A DNA stretch of 64,000 nucleotides, from assembly GCF_037975245.1 (NCBI RefSeq), contig NC_092568.1:36983001-37047000 (forward strand), written 5' to 3'. This stretch comes from Apostichopus japonicus. Lineage: Eukaryota; Echinodermata; Holothuroidea; Aspidochirotida; Stichopodidae. The position numbers were made by a program, and so were the translations under genes. A model generated the notes under the pieces. The model saw only the letters and a program-made list of their open reading frames with translations. It was not told the DNA's origin and made no database searches. Numbering within the stretch: position 1 is the first letter of the stretch; each line of letters begins with the position of its first letter. Of the stretch, positions 46,567-57,690 are shown in pieces.

Positions 46567-48040
46567 GTAGGTTTACCTTTCAGCGATTCGTGTAGAGGAG
46601 TAGCTGGACTTTTTCTTATGGGGTGGGAGAAGAGGCCGGGGGTGGGGGTGGGGGTGGAGCAGGTCATGCAGAACATCTTTTTTAACAGAAAACCCTACTT
46701 TTTACAATGTTTGCCCTGGAGGGGGGGGGGGGTTGGGATGGGTAGGGTTAAGACAAAAGTATATTTTTGGTGGCGGAGATGAACAAAACTGACAAATTAT
46801 TTCGAGCAGATATAAAAAGGAATTGGGGGGGGGGGTGGGTGAAGCATGTTTTTCTAAAGGTCAGGTAGAACATACTTCTACTACTTCTCATAATTCAGAG
46901 CAGATATAAAAACCTCTAGATCGTACGTAATAACAAAGCTATAATGGCTCATTGGATTTGTTACATTATGATTTTACTCAATATTGCAATGGTTCTCGAA
47001 ATTGTGGCAATTGAAATACAAATTTATTTTCATCCTGTGTATGAATGCGTTTTGAACATATTTGAATATAAAAACAGAAACATATGTCCAATACTCGTCA
47101 GAGATCTACGGGATAGCATCCACTTCCGCTCTATTTCTCTCTATATTTTCATTTGTCCCTGCTCTTTCCCTCATTCATATCTTCATATTTACTAACCAGT
47201 CTGTATACGACTCTTCTTTGATTTTATGAATATGAGGTCCAGCTTTTCTAAAAAACAAAGCAAATATTGGTTAAAAATCTAAACAAATTTACATTTAATA
47301 TTTATTCGAATTTCTAATTCGTTTTTGACAATTTCGACTATTTTATGAAAAGTTTACCTTCTTACGGTTATATGTTTTTGTTATTTATTAAATTTTAAGT
47401 TCTTGTCTTACATTTCGACCATTTGGTAGCAAACTTGCAACTACTAACCCCAAAATATCATTTTTATTTTGCATTTTATCCCACTTTTATGATATTAAAA
47501 CTCGAATAAGTATAGGAACAAGTGGAAATTTCGACATTTATTTTCGAACATCCCACTATTTTAACTATAAGTTCCTAATAGTTTATTTCAAAATGTAAAC
47601 TTTTCCTGACGATTAGAATTAGGCTTCCTTCTAAATGTCGATTGTTTATTAGATATTTAATAGAAATTGTATGTGTTTTATGTAAAAATTTGGAGATGAT
47701 TTATCTCGAAACGTTGCCTTTTGAAGTATTTAATTTTTCCTTCCGTCGCTTCGTTAGTTATCGACTTTTCATCATTAAATATCAGTTTTTTTTTTTTAAT
47801 TTCTGCTGTTCATGAAACTGTGACATGTTAGGGCGAAATCCTTCGTCAAAGTATCGACAAAAAAGAAAATGGTCGACGGATTTTTTTGGAACCGGAAGAC
47901 CTTGTGTTAGCCTACTGGAAAGATTAAGCTGAATGATTGTGTACAAAAGTTATATATTATCCAAAATTGGAAAAGATATGTCACTTCATGGATTGCTTGC
48001 TTGCTATTAAGTAACTTGATTATTTCAATGTTATTATTAG
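46567..48040 (+). other. intron of fibrinogen-domain gene
   Basis: Starts gtaggt and ends ttattattag. It contains several G-rich runs (about 46635-46665, 46725-46740, 46826-46838) and otherwise AT-rich sequence. Small ORFs are not supported. Confidence 0.5.
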
Positions 48041-48169
48041 ATGAAAGACTGCTCGGATGTCTTCAATGCTGGTTTTAATACCAATGGCATCTGTACCATC
48101 AATCCAACTAACTGGAATGGGGCGTCATTTGATGTCTTCTGTAACATGACTGACGGAGGAGGATGGACG
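48041..48169 (+). CDS. fibrinogen-related domain (FReD), first exon
   Basis: A 43-codon exon between acceptor tgttattattag and donor gatggacg|gtaagt. It encodes KDCSDVFNAGFNTNGICTIN, then WNGASFDVFCNMTDGGGWT. This is the start of a fibrinogen C-terminal-like domain: the first Cys after a D/K, the G-x-x-T-x-G-I/V-x-x-I strand, then V-x-C-x-M...DGGGWT. Such domains in ficolins, tenascins and invertebrate FREPs act outside the cell, binding sugars or pattern molecules. The rest of the domain (about 170 residues) is not in the window on this strand; the downstream sequence is transposon-rich. Whether the gene is intact cannot be judged. Confidence 0.8.
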
Positions 48170-48275
48170 GTAAGTCTAGTGTGACATCCTATAGTATAGA
48201 AGATATATTGTAAATGTATAATATGACTGACGGAGGAGGATGGACGGTAAGTCTAGTATGACATCCTATAGTATA
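48146..48275 (+). repeat. duplicated exon end and splice donor
   Basis: atgactgacggaggagga through the donor to catcctatagtata (48146-48198) is repeated at 48223-48275 with one or two changes, a period of 77 bp. Two identical ggtaagtcta donors therefore exist. Use of the second would add intronic sequence to the FReD exon. Confidence 0.92.
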
Positions 48276-49012
48276 CAGGCGCGTATCCAGAGGGGGGCGT
48301 TGGGGGCGCGCGCCCAGGGTAAGAAAAAGAGGAGAGGAAAAAAAAGAGAAGAAAAAAGGAAAAAAGAGGGGGAAAAGAGGAGGAGGAGAGGAAGGAAGGG
48401 AAAAGAAAAAGAAGAAAGAGAGTAAAAGGAGAAAAGGAGGGAGTAAAAGAAAATCCCCAAGACACCGGGAAGAGAAAGAGGAACAGTGACATCATTACAG
48501 CGCTGATCCCTATTATATACACAGGGTAGCCAGTGACGGATCAAGGATTTCGGAAGGGGCGTGTGCCTCACCCTACCCCTTACACCGAAAACTCCATTTT
48601 TGAAGTTTCATTTACCTCTCTCTCTCATGATCTATATATATATACTATATATGGTCTACCATAACGCGGGTGTGTGTATATACGCCTTACACAATTGTAG
48701 AATTGTGCTATGAAACCAACTGTGGCTGGTCTCGAACTCGACCATGTCGTCGGGGAACATGACGCATTTCGGGAAGGGGGCGACCGCCCCCCCTTCAGCA
48801 TATTTTTTTATATGATATTGCTAGTAATTTCAAAATGGAAAGTGCTAAGATGCAACTTACAGGGCCTGGGAAGTGTCATTTCCAGCGATCTGGGAGGCAT
48901 TTTCGGCCAAAGTTTTCTTGTACGCTTCGCGCCAAATTATGGTGGCGCTATGCTTAGATAATTTGCCTACAGGCTTCGCCCCTCCTTTGGCAAATTCCTC
49001 GCTACGCGCCTG
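48276..49012. repeat. composite of transposon fragments with polypurine tract
   Basis: Starts caggcgcgtatccagag and ends ctacgcgcctg (49012), an inverted pair (caggcgcgta) but without a target duplication. It includes a long A/G-only tract (48320-48484) and the reversed hAT-like core (48800-48990). Confidence 0.6.
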
Positions 49013-49071
49013 TTCGAATTTGTAAAGCAAACAGCAGATATCACATCAGTGAGCATGAAAATGGCGTTCCA

Positions 49072-49382
49072 GGATGAACAGCCTCAAAACTGTCCGACTT
49101 GCCCGAAGAAATAACCAAAAATTTCGCGAGCTCCGCGCGCTTTCAATATGTTAATGTCGATATCATATAAGCAAGCATCGGTTATTACATCGCATGTCAT
49201 CGTATACCGTACGGTCCGTGAAAGTTGCGCAGTATACCGCGGGATGCTAATGTAAACAACGAAATGTCTTATGTAGATAGAGAAAAAGCATGGAGGTCCA
49301 ATTATGTCAAAACTCTCTTTTACATTAGTAATGGCGAATTAGGGGCTGCAGCCCCCCCCCCCTCCCGCCTCCTACGCCTATG
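49072..49382. repeat. repeat fragment related to 31846-32200
   Basis: Shares acttgcccg, aataacca, atttcgc...gcgcgc and gcatcggtt with the segment starting at 31846. It ends in a C run and cctcctacgcctatg, the reverse complement of the cataggcgtaggag start there, so the family has inverted ends. Confidence 0.6.
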
Positions 49383-49550
49383 TACGCTACGTTCGGTTTC
49401 GGAAATATCTGTTATTTTTCATTTCCTTCAACGAAGTTTTATAATAGCCGTTATAAGAGGTTATAATATTTGTGCACCAATAAATTAACTGTCTGAATTT
49501 TCGAACTATGGTTACCTTATCGAGATGCGAGGCAACTTCACAGTGGTGTG

Positions 49551-49703
49551 TTGTAACGTTTGATGTTTACGTATATGTCTTATTTACGTAGATATAAATA
49601 GAGTCAGAACTTTTCGGAGGTCGCCATGTTAATTGCTGATCTGAAAGAGATCGCTCTTTACTTTACATGAATTACAATATGATCGCAATATCAATACATT
49701 ACA
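49551..49703 (-). repeat. probable LTR of the truncated Gypsy element
   Basis: On the minus strand, directly after the polypurine tract, the sequence begins tgtaatgtattg, contains a TATA-like ctatttatatc and reaches ...cgttacaaca about 150 bp later (TG...CA borders). There is no second LTR in the window to confirm the far boundary. Confidence 0.5.
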
Positions 49704-49717
49704 TCCCTTCCCCCTTT
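49704..49717 (-). other. polypurine tract
   Basis: The minus strand reads aaagggggaaggga immediately before the LTR-like tgtaatg. This is the plus-strand DNA priming site expected at the 3' end of a retrotransposon's internal region. Confidence 0.6.
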
Positions 49718-49823
49718 TAGACTTAAACTTAAAACGTGTGAAATACCTTTTGAAAACGATAACAATTTTGATTGTTGCTAAACACAACTATTCCATAACT
49801 AACTATTTAGCTAGTCTATGGTT

Positions 49824-51283
49824 TCAACTCGGTAACAAAGTCTTCAAATCTTTTGGGAACTTTTCTGATACGAGTTGGTCGGGTAGGTGTATACTCTCAG
49901 TTTGTAGTGGAGTTGCACTCCTATCCGAATGAGTTTCATCAGTTTGATACTTTTTGAGGTGAGCGGAATTCCTTTTGAATTGAACTCCTTCTGGGGATTC
50001 AACAGTTACTTGACTATTTATTCTGTCAACCACTTCAAACGGTACTTCACAAAATGGTGCAGTCAACTTGTTTTGCTCCTTTTGTTTTACAAGTACAGTA
50101 CATGATTGCATATTTGTATGTCACTAGTTTTAGCATGTCGTTTTACATCAGCATAATCCTTTGCTTTTTGTTTCATTTCAGTATCCCTGTCTTTCATGTC
50201 TTCTTCCTGACTTTGGGAAATTTCACATCAGGTAATTTTGTCCTGAGTGACCTTTTGAAAAGACTCTCTGCAGGGCTCACACCTGTTGTAGAGTGTGGGG
50301 TGGAACGATAAGCCAGCAGAAAGTTATTTAACAAGTTCCAGTCAGACTTTTGAATCTGTGCGATTTTGAGTACTTTTAAAATCGTCCTATTTGCCTTTCA
50401 ACTTCCCCGTTGGCCTGAGGCCATAACGGTGTACTCTTCCTATGTTCAATTCCTGAGGTACTCAAGAAGTTTTCAAATTCAATTGAAGTGAAGTAAGAAG
50501 CATTGTCAGTTTTGAGACTCTCTGGTAGGCCAAATCTACAAAATATGCGTTCCAAACATTTAATAACCTTTTCAGTAGTTATGGATTTCAGGATGTCTAC
50601 TTCGAAAAATCTACTGTAGTAATCAACTGTTACTAACAAATATGATCCATCAGGTAATGGGCCAAGAATATCAGTTGCCAAATGTTGCCAAGGTTCTGTC
50701 GGTAATGGTGTCGACTTTATTGGTTCAGGGAAATTTGCCTTACCAACCACCTGACAGCCGTGACATGATTTACATTTTCGTTCTATATCCTTGTCGGCTC
50801 CAGGCCACCATACCTTTGTACGCAACCTTTGCATGCTTTTAACTATACCTTGATGGCCTTCGTGTGCTAAATTTATCACTTGAGCACGAAGAGATTGTGG
50901 AATAACAATGCGGGTGCCCCTTAAAACTAGTTGTCCCAACACTGCCAATTCGAACCTTACACTTTTGTACCCTTTTGGAATGTCAGTCCAATTTTCATTT
51001 ATGACACATTTTCTTAACAATGATATTTCTGGATCCACTGATGATTCTTTTTCTACCTGTTGGATTGGTATCGCCACTGGAGTTGCATGATTAGCAATAA
51101 ACCGAATATGTTCCTCCCCTATGTTTTGACCACTCGATTTTGCCCCCTTTTTGGAAATTAACCTTGAGAGACAATCAGCTATGTTCCTTGGGCCAGGAAT
51201 ATAGACTACTTGGAAGTCATATGACTGTAACCTCAGGACCCATCGCTCAATTCGAGCAGAAGGTTTTGCCTTTTTAAGAGCGG
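49824..51283 (-). pseudogene. Ty3/Gypsy pol remnant: RNase H end, integrase
   Basis: On the minus strand, in order: the end of RNase H (KPSARIERWVLRLQSYDFQ then YIPGPRNIADCLSRL, 51283-51170); an integrase zinc-binding domain (HEGHQG...CKSCHGC); and the catalytic core with Asp in ATDILGPL, Asp in LKTDNASYF and Glu in NGEVERQ (51077-50376). After a frame break near 50378 the sequence continues as NNFLLAYRSTPHSTTGVSPA and ESLF, then after another break near 50200 as the C-terminal domain APFCEVPFEVVDRI...FKRNSAHLKKY (50111-49824). Protease, RT and most of RNase H are missing: the element is cut at about 51283-51290. At least two frameshifts make it inactive. Confidence 0.9.
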
Positions 51284-51289
51284 AAACAG

Positions 51290-51405
51290 CAGAAATGACA
51301 ACCCCAATTAATTGCTCAATTTAACCCCGTGATAATTTTTGTGCCATCAAATAACCACCTTAGGCGTATTCCGGCAGCGCCCTCATCGGCTCAATGCAAA
51401 GATAG
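51290..51405 (-). repeat. partial inverted copy of the ~210-bp tandem unit
   Basis: The reverse complement matches the units at 54527-55574 (atcacggggttaaattgagc, caattaattgggg, gatgagggcgctgccggaat). It abuts the broken end of the Gypsy RNase H at about 51285. Confidence 0.85.
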
Positions 51406-51955
51406 TGCTACACTAAATAATTAAAACAGATGTGTTCAGTAATAGGTAAGCACTTTCCCCTAGAGGAGCAAAGCCGTTTCTACTCGAAATTTTAGACACA
51501 TGCCGTTAATGAATAAATCCAATGTTAACGAAAGTGCGATACCAAACGCCAGATGACGAGGATGTAGAGGTATGATGGAATGACTTATCAAGCAACAGGA
51601 AGAAAAACTAACCTCCGACATTTTCATAAGTAATCAGAGCAAATCGTGGCTTCCATCTTCTTACTTTATCATGTCTATATCATTACGTGAAAAATCCCAT
51701 ACGGAATGAGCAGAGAAATGCATTTACTAACCTGATATCACTTGGTAGCTAGTTTTTGCCTTTAATTTGTCTTAGTAAGGAATGTTTAAAGTTTACTGGT
51801 TTTATAGGAGATACATGCTTTTCCTAGATTGGGAGCGCTCAATCGCAAAAGTTGTACTAATTATAATTCATCTGAAATGTCGTTGTTCTATATATATATA
51901 TATATATTGGTCTTATTTTACTTTAAATTAACGAATAGTTACTGCTGCTATATCT

Positions 51956-52008
<53 letters not shown>

Positions 52009-54526
52009 GCACAATGCAATGCTCTGATATACTGAAATGGACAGCGCCCTCTATTTTGTTTTTAGTGCTTTATGACCTTTTAGTAGCCCCCCCCCCCACA
52101 CACTAAACAAATTATCATTCCACATATGTTCAAAATAGCCGGCGGAACCTCAACATGAAGGTAGATTCTCCTTCTGATCAATTTTATGGTATTTGTGGCC
52201 TATTCTATTTTGTGCAGGATATGTATGGGGAAATTGCCGCCATTTTGGCCTAAAAAACATTAATGTGCAACATTGACGCTTAAGAACAACTGATTTTGGA
52301 AAATAATACATATTGCTAATCAATTATAACGGGTTTCATGTAGACCCCGGGACGGTGCAACGAAAGTTAATTTTTAGATCACTTTTCCTACTTCGGCCCA
52401 CAATAGCGTCAAAAATACTTTCCCGTACTTAGGAGCTTCCATGATCAATAAACATACATAAGAAGTCAAAATATAAACTAAGCATCTGCGCTATGTATAG
52501 GGAGCTACCCCTTGTAGTGTGTTGTATGTGTGGCCAGCGTTTTTAACCGAAAGAAAAACAACCGATTTGATTATCCCAAATGTAACTAAAATAAAACAAT
52601 AATATCCCTTACATTCGATTATGACGGTAATTTAATGGCAAAATTGTTTAACCTTATTTGGCCTATATAGTACCTTGTTTACTCTGATGTCAAGTTTGCA
52701 AAAAGCATCGTACATGTAGACACGCCGAATTCCTATGTATTTCTACTCTAAAATTAACTTTATTCTTAAGATCGAAAATTACACTAAGAGGTACCGTATT
52801 AAAAGCTACAATGAGGTCATCAAATATCAGCTGTCTTACAGGCAGGACTTCAGTTAAGACCAGTTTACTGGTCTAACCTGCAGGGTGGGTAGGAAAATAT
52901 GTTTAAGAAGGTTTTCTTCATGCTAGTATAATGTTTATGGTAATTTGCTTTTCTCTTTTCACAAAGTATCTATCTTAACTATCTTCAAAGACTATAGTTC
53001 TTTGCGAAGAATAATAACGATGGAAAAAAGAAGATCGTAGAATTTATGGAGGTGGTTTACATTATGCATTTTTTTCATTTTTGGACTGCTTTGGGCCCTC
53101 CATCCTCATTCATCTTTCTGCACGGTTATTACATGGTATAATATCACAAAAATACAACCAAAATGTTTGCTTTTTCTTAAATGTTATGCATTATTTGACA
53201 TCGGAATTTTACAATACCCCGTGTCAGGTTAGATTTAGTAAACTTAAAAAAACCCAGACACCCAAGTGTTTACACGTGCCATTTACGTGTGTGTCTAGAT
53301 AATACAGAAAAACAAACGCTTTGATTAACAAATATGTGAAACGAATATTTCCCATCATGCAATGCACTGCCGTGAAATGAATATGTTTAATAATTTTTCT
53401 TCTTCCTCATCCAGCATGCTCTCGAGATGTGGTTTAAATAAGTATACTGGATAGTTTGTGCCTTGATGTTATGATGTGAGTATCCTCACAAGGTGTGCTA
53501 CTGTAAATAATGCAGAAAAAACAGCACCTAGAAGTTGAAACGAGTTACATTTTGTGTAATGTACATAAAGCCAGAAACGTGCATGGCGTATGCGGCAGGA
53601 GCTAATTCAAGTAGTTATACATAAATGCAACTGTAGCAAGCTTATTATTTCGTCGACTGTAACTTTCTTGAGTGTATGTGAGTATGTCTTTTTCATTTCA
53701 TTTTCTGTCTATTACAAACTTACTACAGAATCTCTTTCTTTTGGAAGGTTTTGAAAAGTCACCTTTATTGAGGAATTTGGTCGTTGGTTTAGGGATGTAT
53801 TGTGCAACCCCCCCCCCCCCCCTCCCATATCTTTTTAAATTTACAGAAGAAAAATGACAAATGTAATCAACTACGACACTCATGCACTTCTAGACACCTA
53901 CTTTAAAATGGAATGGGCTCAACATCCCCCACCTCCGAAAGCATGTTTGAAAACTAATTTTCACAGTGTTGTCTTCTTTTCCCCGACGGCTGCCCATAGG
54001 ATGGTGTATGCAGATTATGTAGAAGACCGGAGTAGTTCATGTTATGAAAGTTTTCACAACACTTTCACCGCATACATTTTGTATTAATGGTGTCATGAAT
54101 TACTTTGTGCCAATGCATCTCTAAAGAAAGTACGTTAAATTAGTAGTTACTTTACTTTAATATAAAGTGCACTTAATAACAAATTATTCTGAGTCTTAAT
54201 TTACTTTAAAATACACTCATCAGATACGGAAAAACATTCTACATATCCTGCGTAAATTTCTAATGATTTCATTAAATAGGAAATGCTGTATGAAATAGCG
54301 CCCTCACTTAGAGGAAAAGTATTCAAATATAAATTCGTTGATCAATAAACAACAAAGACAATTGGGGCAATTTTCAAATCCACAGCTCTAGTTTTCAGGC
54401 CGCAAGTGAACGGTTCCAATTAACAAATTTCGGTTAAACGCTGATAACTCCACAACGGTTCGTGATAGCAATTTCTTAACTCGTTTCGAATAATTTATCT
54501 TCAAACAACATAATTAAGTCTCACAG
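51406..54526. other. intergenic DNA with TA microsatellites
   Basis: No coding domain was recognised. Two ta runs (about 51889-51907 and 51963-52004) and a C run (52088-52098, and 53809-53822) are present. Small ORFs (53081-53302, 53672-53857, 53854-54087) have no features suggesting genes. Confidence 0.45.
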
Positions 54527-55574
54527 CAATTATGGGGGCTGTCATTGTTAATGTTTTCGTTCTGTAGTGTAGCATTATTGCAACTAGCTGATGAGGACGC
54601 TGCCGGAATCCGTCTGCTGCTGATAGTAAACCCCCTTCGATTGTTATGAAATGTCATGAAAACGAGAGAATATTGTCCCTTAAATGCATTGAGAATGGTC
54701 ATTTGATGGCACAAAAATTATCACGGGGTTAAATTGAGCAATTAATGGGGTTGTCATTTTTTCTGTTTTCGCTGTTTAGTGTAGTATTTTTGCAACTAGC
54801 CGATGAGGGCGCTGCCGGAATCCGCCCTCTGCTGATAGAAGACCCCCTTCGATTGTCATGAAAAGTCATGAACAACGAAGAATAATGTACTTTATATTCA
54901 TTTATAATGGTCATTTGACGTCACAAATATTATCACGGGGTTAAATTGAGCAATTAATGGGTTGTCATTTTGGCTGTTTTCGCTGTTTATTGTATCATTT
55001 TTACAACTAGCCGATGAGGACGCTGCCGGAATCCGCCTGCTGCTGATACTAGACCCCTTCGATTGTCATGAAATGTAATGAAAACGAAAGAATGATGTCC
55101 TTTAAATGCATTGAGAATGGTCATTTGATGGCACAACAATTATCACGGGGTTAAATTGAGCAATTAATGGGGGCTGTCGTTTTGTCTGTTTTCGTTCTTT
55201 AGTGTAGCATTTTTTAATTGAATATGAGGGCGCTGTCGGAATCCGCCTGCTGCTGATAGTAGACCCCCTTCGATATTCATGAAGAGTCATGAACACGAAA
55301 GAATAATGGCCCTTACAGTCATTTAAGATTGTCATTTGATGACACAAAAATTATGAAATTGAGCAATTTAATGTTGTTGTCATTTTTGTTATTGTTAATT
55401 ATAGTCCTACTTTTGCATTGAGCGGATCAGGGGGTTACGGGACTTCTGCCTGCCGCTGGTAGTAGACCCACTTCGATTGTCATGCAATGTCAACAAAACT
55501 AAAGAAAATGTGCCTTACATACATAAATGATGGTCATTTAATTAAACAAAATTGTGACATTGTTAAATTTTCTT
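54527..55574 (+). repeat. ~210-bp tandem repeat, five units
   Basis: Units start at caattaatgggg-type sequence at 54527, 54739, 54951, 55161 and 55364 (periods 212, 212, 210, 203 and about 211). Each contains ctgccggaatccgcctgctg, ccccttcgattgtcatgaaa and catttgatggcacaaaa-ttatcacgggg. The first three are closest; the fifth is most diverged. Minus-strand ORFs in different units give the same peptide pattern (FMTFHxNRRG, RIPAAPSSASC) because of the repetition. Confidence 0.94.
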
Positions 55575-56005
55575 AGCAATTATTGGAAGTCCACAGTTTT
55601 TGCTGTTCTGCTTGATTCGGGTAGTATTAAGGTTTGTATTGAATCATTCGTGAAAAAGTCCCCTCCCCACCCCTTCTCCACCGTGTCAATCCTGTGTACG
55701 CCAGTATTGAGAATTGTAATTTGAATTGTTTGGACAATCAACGCACTTGCATAAATAGAAAACACGTTAACGTGGACTCTTCCAAGTGTTACTGTATACT
55801 ATCCTATATTACCCACTTTGCCTTCATCATTCACACGGTTTGTCACGTTACTGCCAGGTGATCGCATTATACCTACTTCAGAGTATAATATGCTGTTTGT
55901 TAGCTCTGTCGGCCAGGTTCAGTCCGGTCAATTTATGCTACTGCACCGATCCAAGTAGCTAGCTATCACATGTATACATCAGCTGTTTTCTCATGTATGA
56001 TGGTT
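55575..56005. other. non-coding flank of the tandem array
   Basis: No feature recognised. Confidence 0.4.
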
Positions 56006-56310
56006 CACAATAAGGATATTGACACTGCCGTTCTGGATTTCTCTTTGCATGTTGCTTATGCAGAGAAGTACGTGCCATTAAAAACGACGACCGACCCACG
56101 TATTTAGCTGTTAGTCAACCGTGACTGATCAGCTGGTACATGTACATGATATCAACTAAACTTTATAACAAACTTACACATCAGTTTATCATCTGATGCA
56201 CTGTGATCATTGCCCTGAAAAACCAGCAAGACTATTTCAGGAATTGAAACATATTCTTAATGAGGCACTTCACACTCAGTTACCCAGGTATAACGCAATG
56301 AATTGGAAAG
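56006..56310 (+). repeat. direct duplication, left copy
   Basis: gacactgccgttctggattt, tatttagctgttagtcaacc, gtgactgatcagctggtaca, gatatcaactaaactttata and ttgaaacatattctt recur in order at 57428-57690. The two copies flank the fold-back element. Confidence 0.85.
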
Positions 56311-56416
56311 AATCTGTGTAACAAATCTAGGATAAAAATTGTATGCCAACGGCACCCTCCATACCATTTTCTTTAACTTCTCTATTTCGTCGGCTCCCAT
56401 CATGTAACGTTGACTT

Positions 56417-57285
56417 CTATGGCGGGCCATCAGTCTCAAATCATGGGAGATCGACTTATACCGATTTAAATCGATATATACCAGTTTCCTTCGACTTATA
56501 CCAGTTTCCAGCAGCTGAAATTGACTTCTACCGATTTAAATCGACATATACCAGTTTCATTCTACATATCATCGATTTAAATCGACATATACCAGTTTAA
56601 TTCGACATATCATCGATTTAAATCGACATATACCAATTTAAATTGATGATAAGTAAAATAAATCGGTATATGTCAATTTAAATCGATGATATGTCGAATG
56701 AAACTGGTATATGTCGATTTAAATCGACGATATGTAGAATGAAACTGGTATATGTCAATTTAAATCGAAATATACCAGTTAAATTCGACTTATACCAGTT
56801 TAAATCGACATATACCAATTTAAATCGATGATATGTAAAATAAATCGATTTATGATTTAAATTGACATATACCAGTTTCATTCTACATATCATCGATTTA
56901 AATCGACATATACCAGTTTCATTCGACATATCATCGATTTAAATTGACATATACCGATTTATTTTACTTATCATCGATTTAAATTGGTATATGTCGATTT
57001 AAATCGACGATATGTCGAATTAAACTGGTATATGTCGATTTAAATCGGTAGAAGTCAATTTCAGCTGCTGGAAACTGGTATAAGTCGAAGGAAACTGGAG
57101 TATGTCGATTTAAATCGACATATGCCAATATAAATCGATGATAAGTAAAATAAATCGGTATATGTCAATTTAAATCGATGATATGTCGAATGAAACTGGT
57201 ATATGTCGATTTAAATCGATGATATTTAGAATGAAACTGGTATAAGTCGATCTCCCATGACTTTGAGACTGATGGCCCGCCATAG
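56417..57285. mobile_element. 869-bp fold-back element of cgatttaaatcg repeats
   Basis: The termini ctatggcgggccatcagtct (56417) and agactgatggcccgccatag (to 57285) are perfect inverted repeats for about 24 bp and match on inward with one gap (cttatacc / ggtataag). The interior is made of ~20-22-bp units alternating atcgacatataccagttt, tcgatttaaatcga and tcgacatatcat, most themselves palindromic. No coding capacity is present; the ORFs are repeat artefacts. Confidence 0.9.
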
Positions 57286-57427
57286 TGCTTTATCAACGTC
57301 GGTCGAAGCTGATGCTCCGTCGACCTGAGCCATTTTAACGTACTACCAGAGCCGTATATTTTATATTTATATACGGCTCTGGTACTACCCAGATACCGGC
57401 CGCTGTTTTGTTATTTCGTGATAGTTC

Positions 57428-57690
57428 AAAACAAGGGCTGACACTGCTGTCCTGGTTTTCTGTTTGCACGTTGCTACGTAAAGAATTCCGCGAATGAAAT
57501 AACCAATGACGCACATATTTAGCTGTTAGTCAACCGTGACTGATCAGCTGGTACATGTAGATGATATCAACTAAACTTTATAGCAAACTTAAGTTACACA
57601 TATCTGATGCACTGTGATCATTGTCTTGAACAAAGTTCAAGAAACCAACAACTTTGTTACATTTTTCGAATTTGAAACATATTCTTGATC
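57428..57690 (+). repeat. direct duplication, right copy
   Basis: Diverged second copy of 56006-56310 in the same orientation. Confidence 0.85.

Noticed and set aside
48240-48571. overlapping ORFs on both strands
   Set aside because: They arise from a long A/G-only tract within a transposon-derived segment and give low-complexity Lys/Arg/Glu or Phe/Leu/Ser peptides.
56343-56929. ORFs in the cgatttaaatcg fold-back
   Set aside because: Open frames result from ~21-bp periodicity. The same peptide words appear on both strands.
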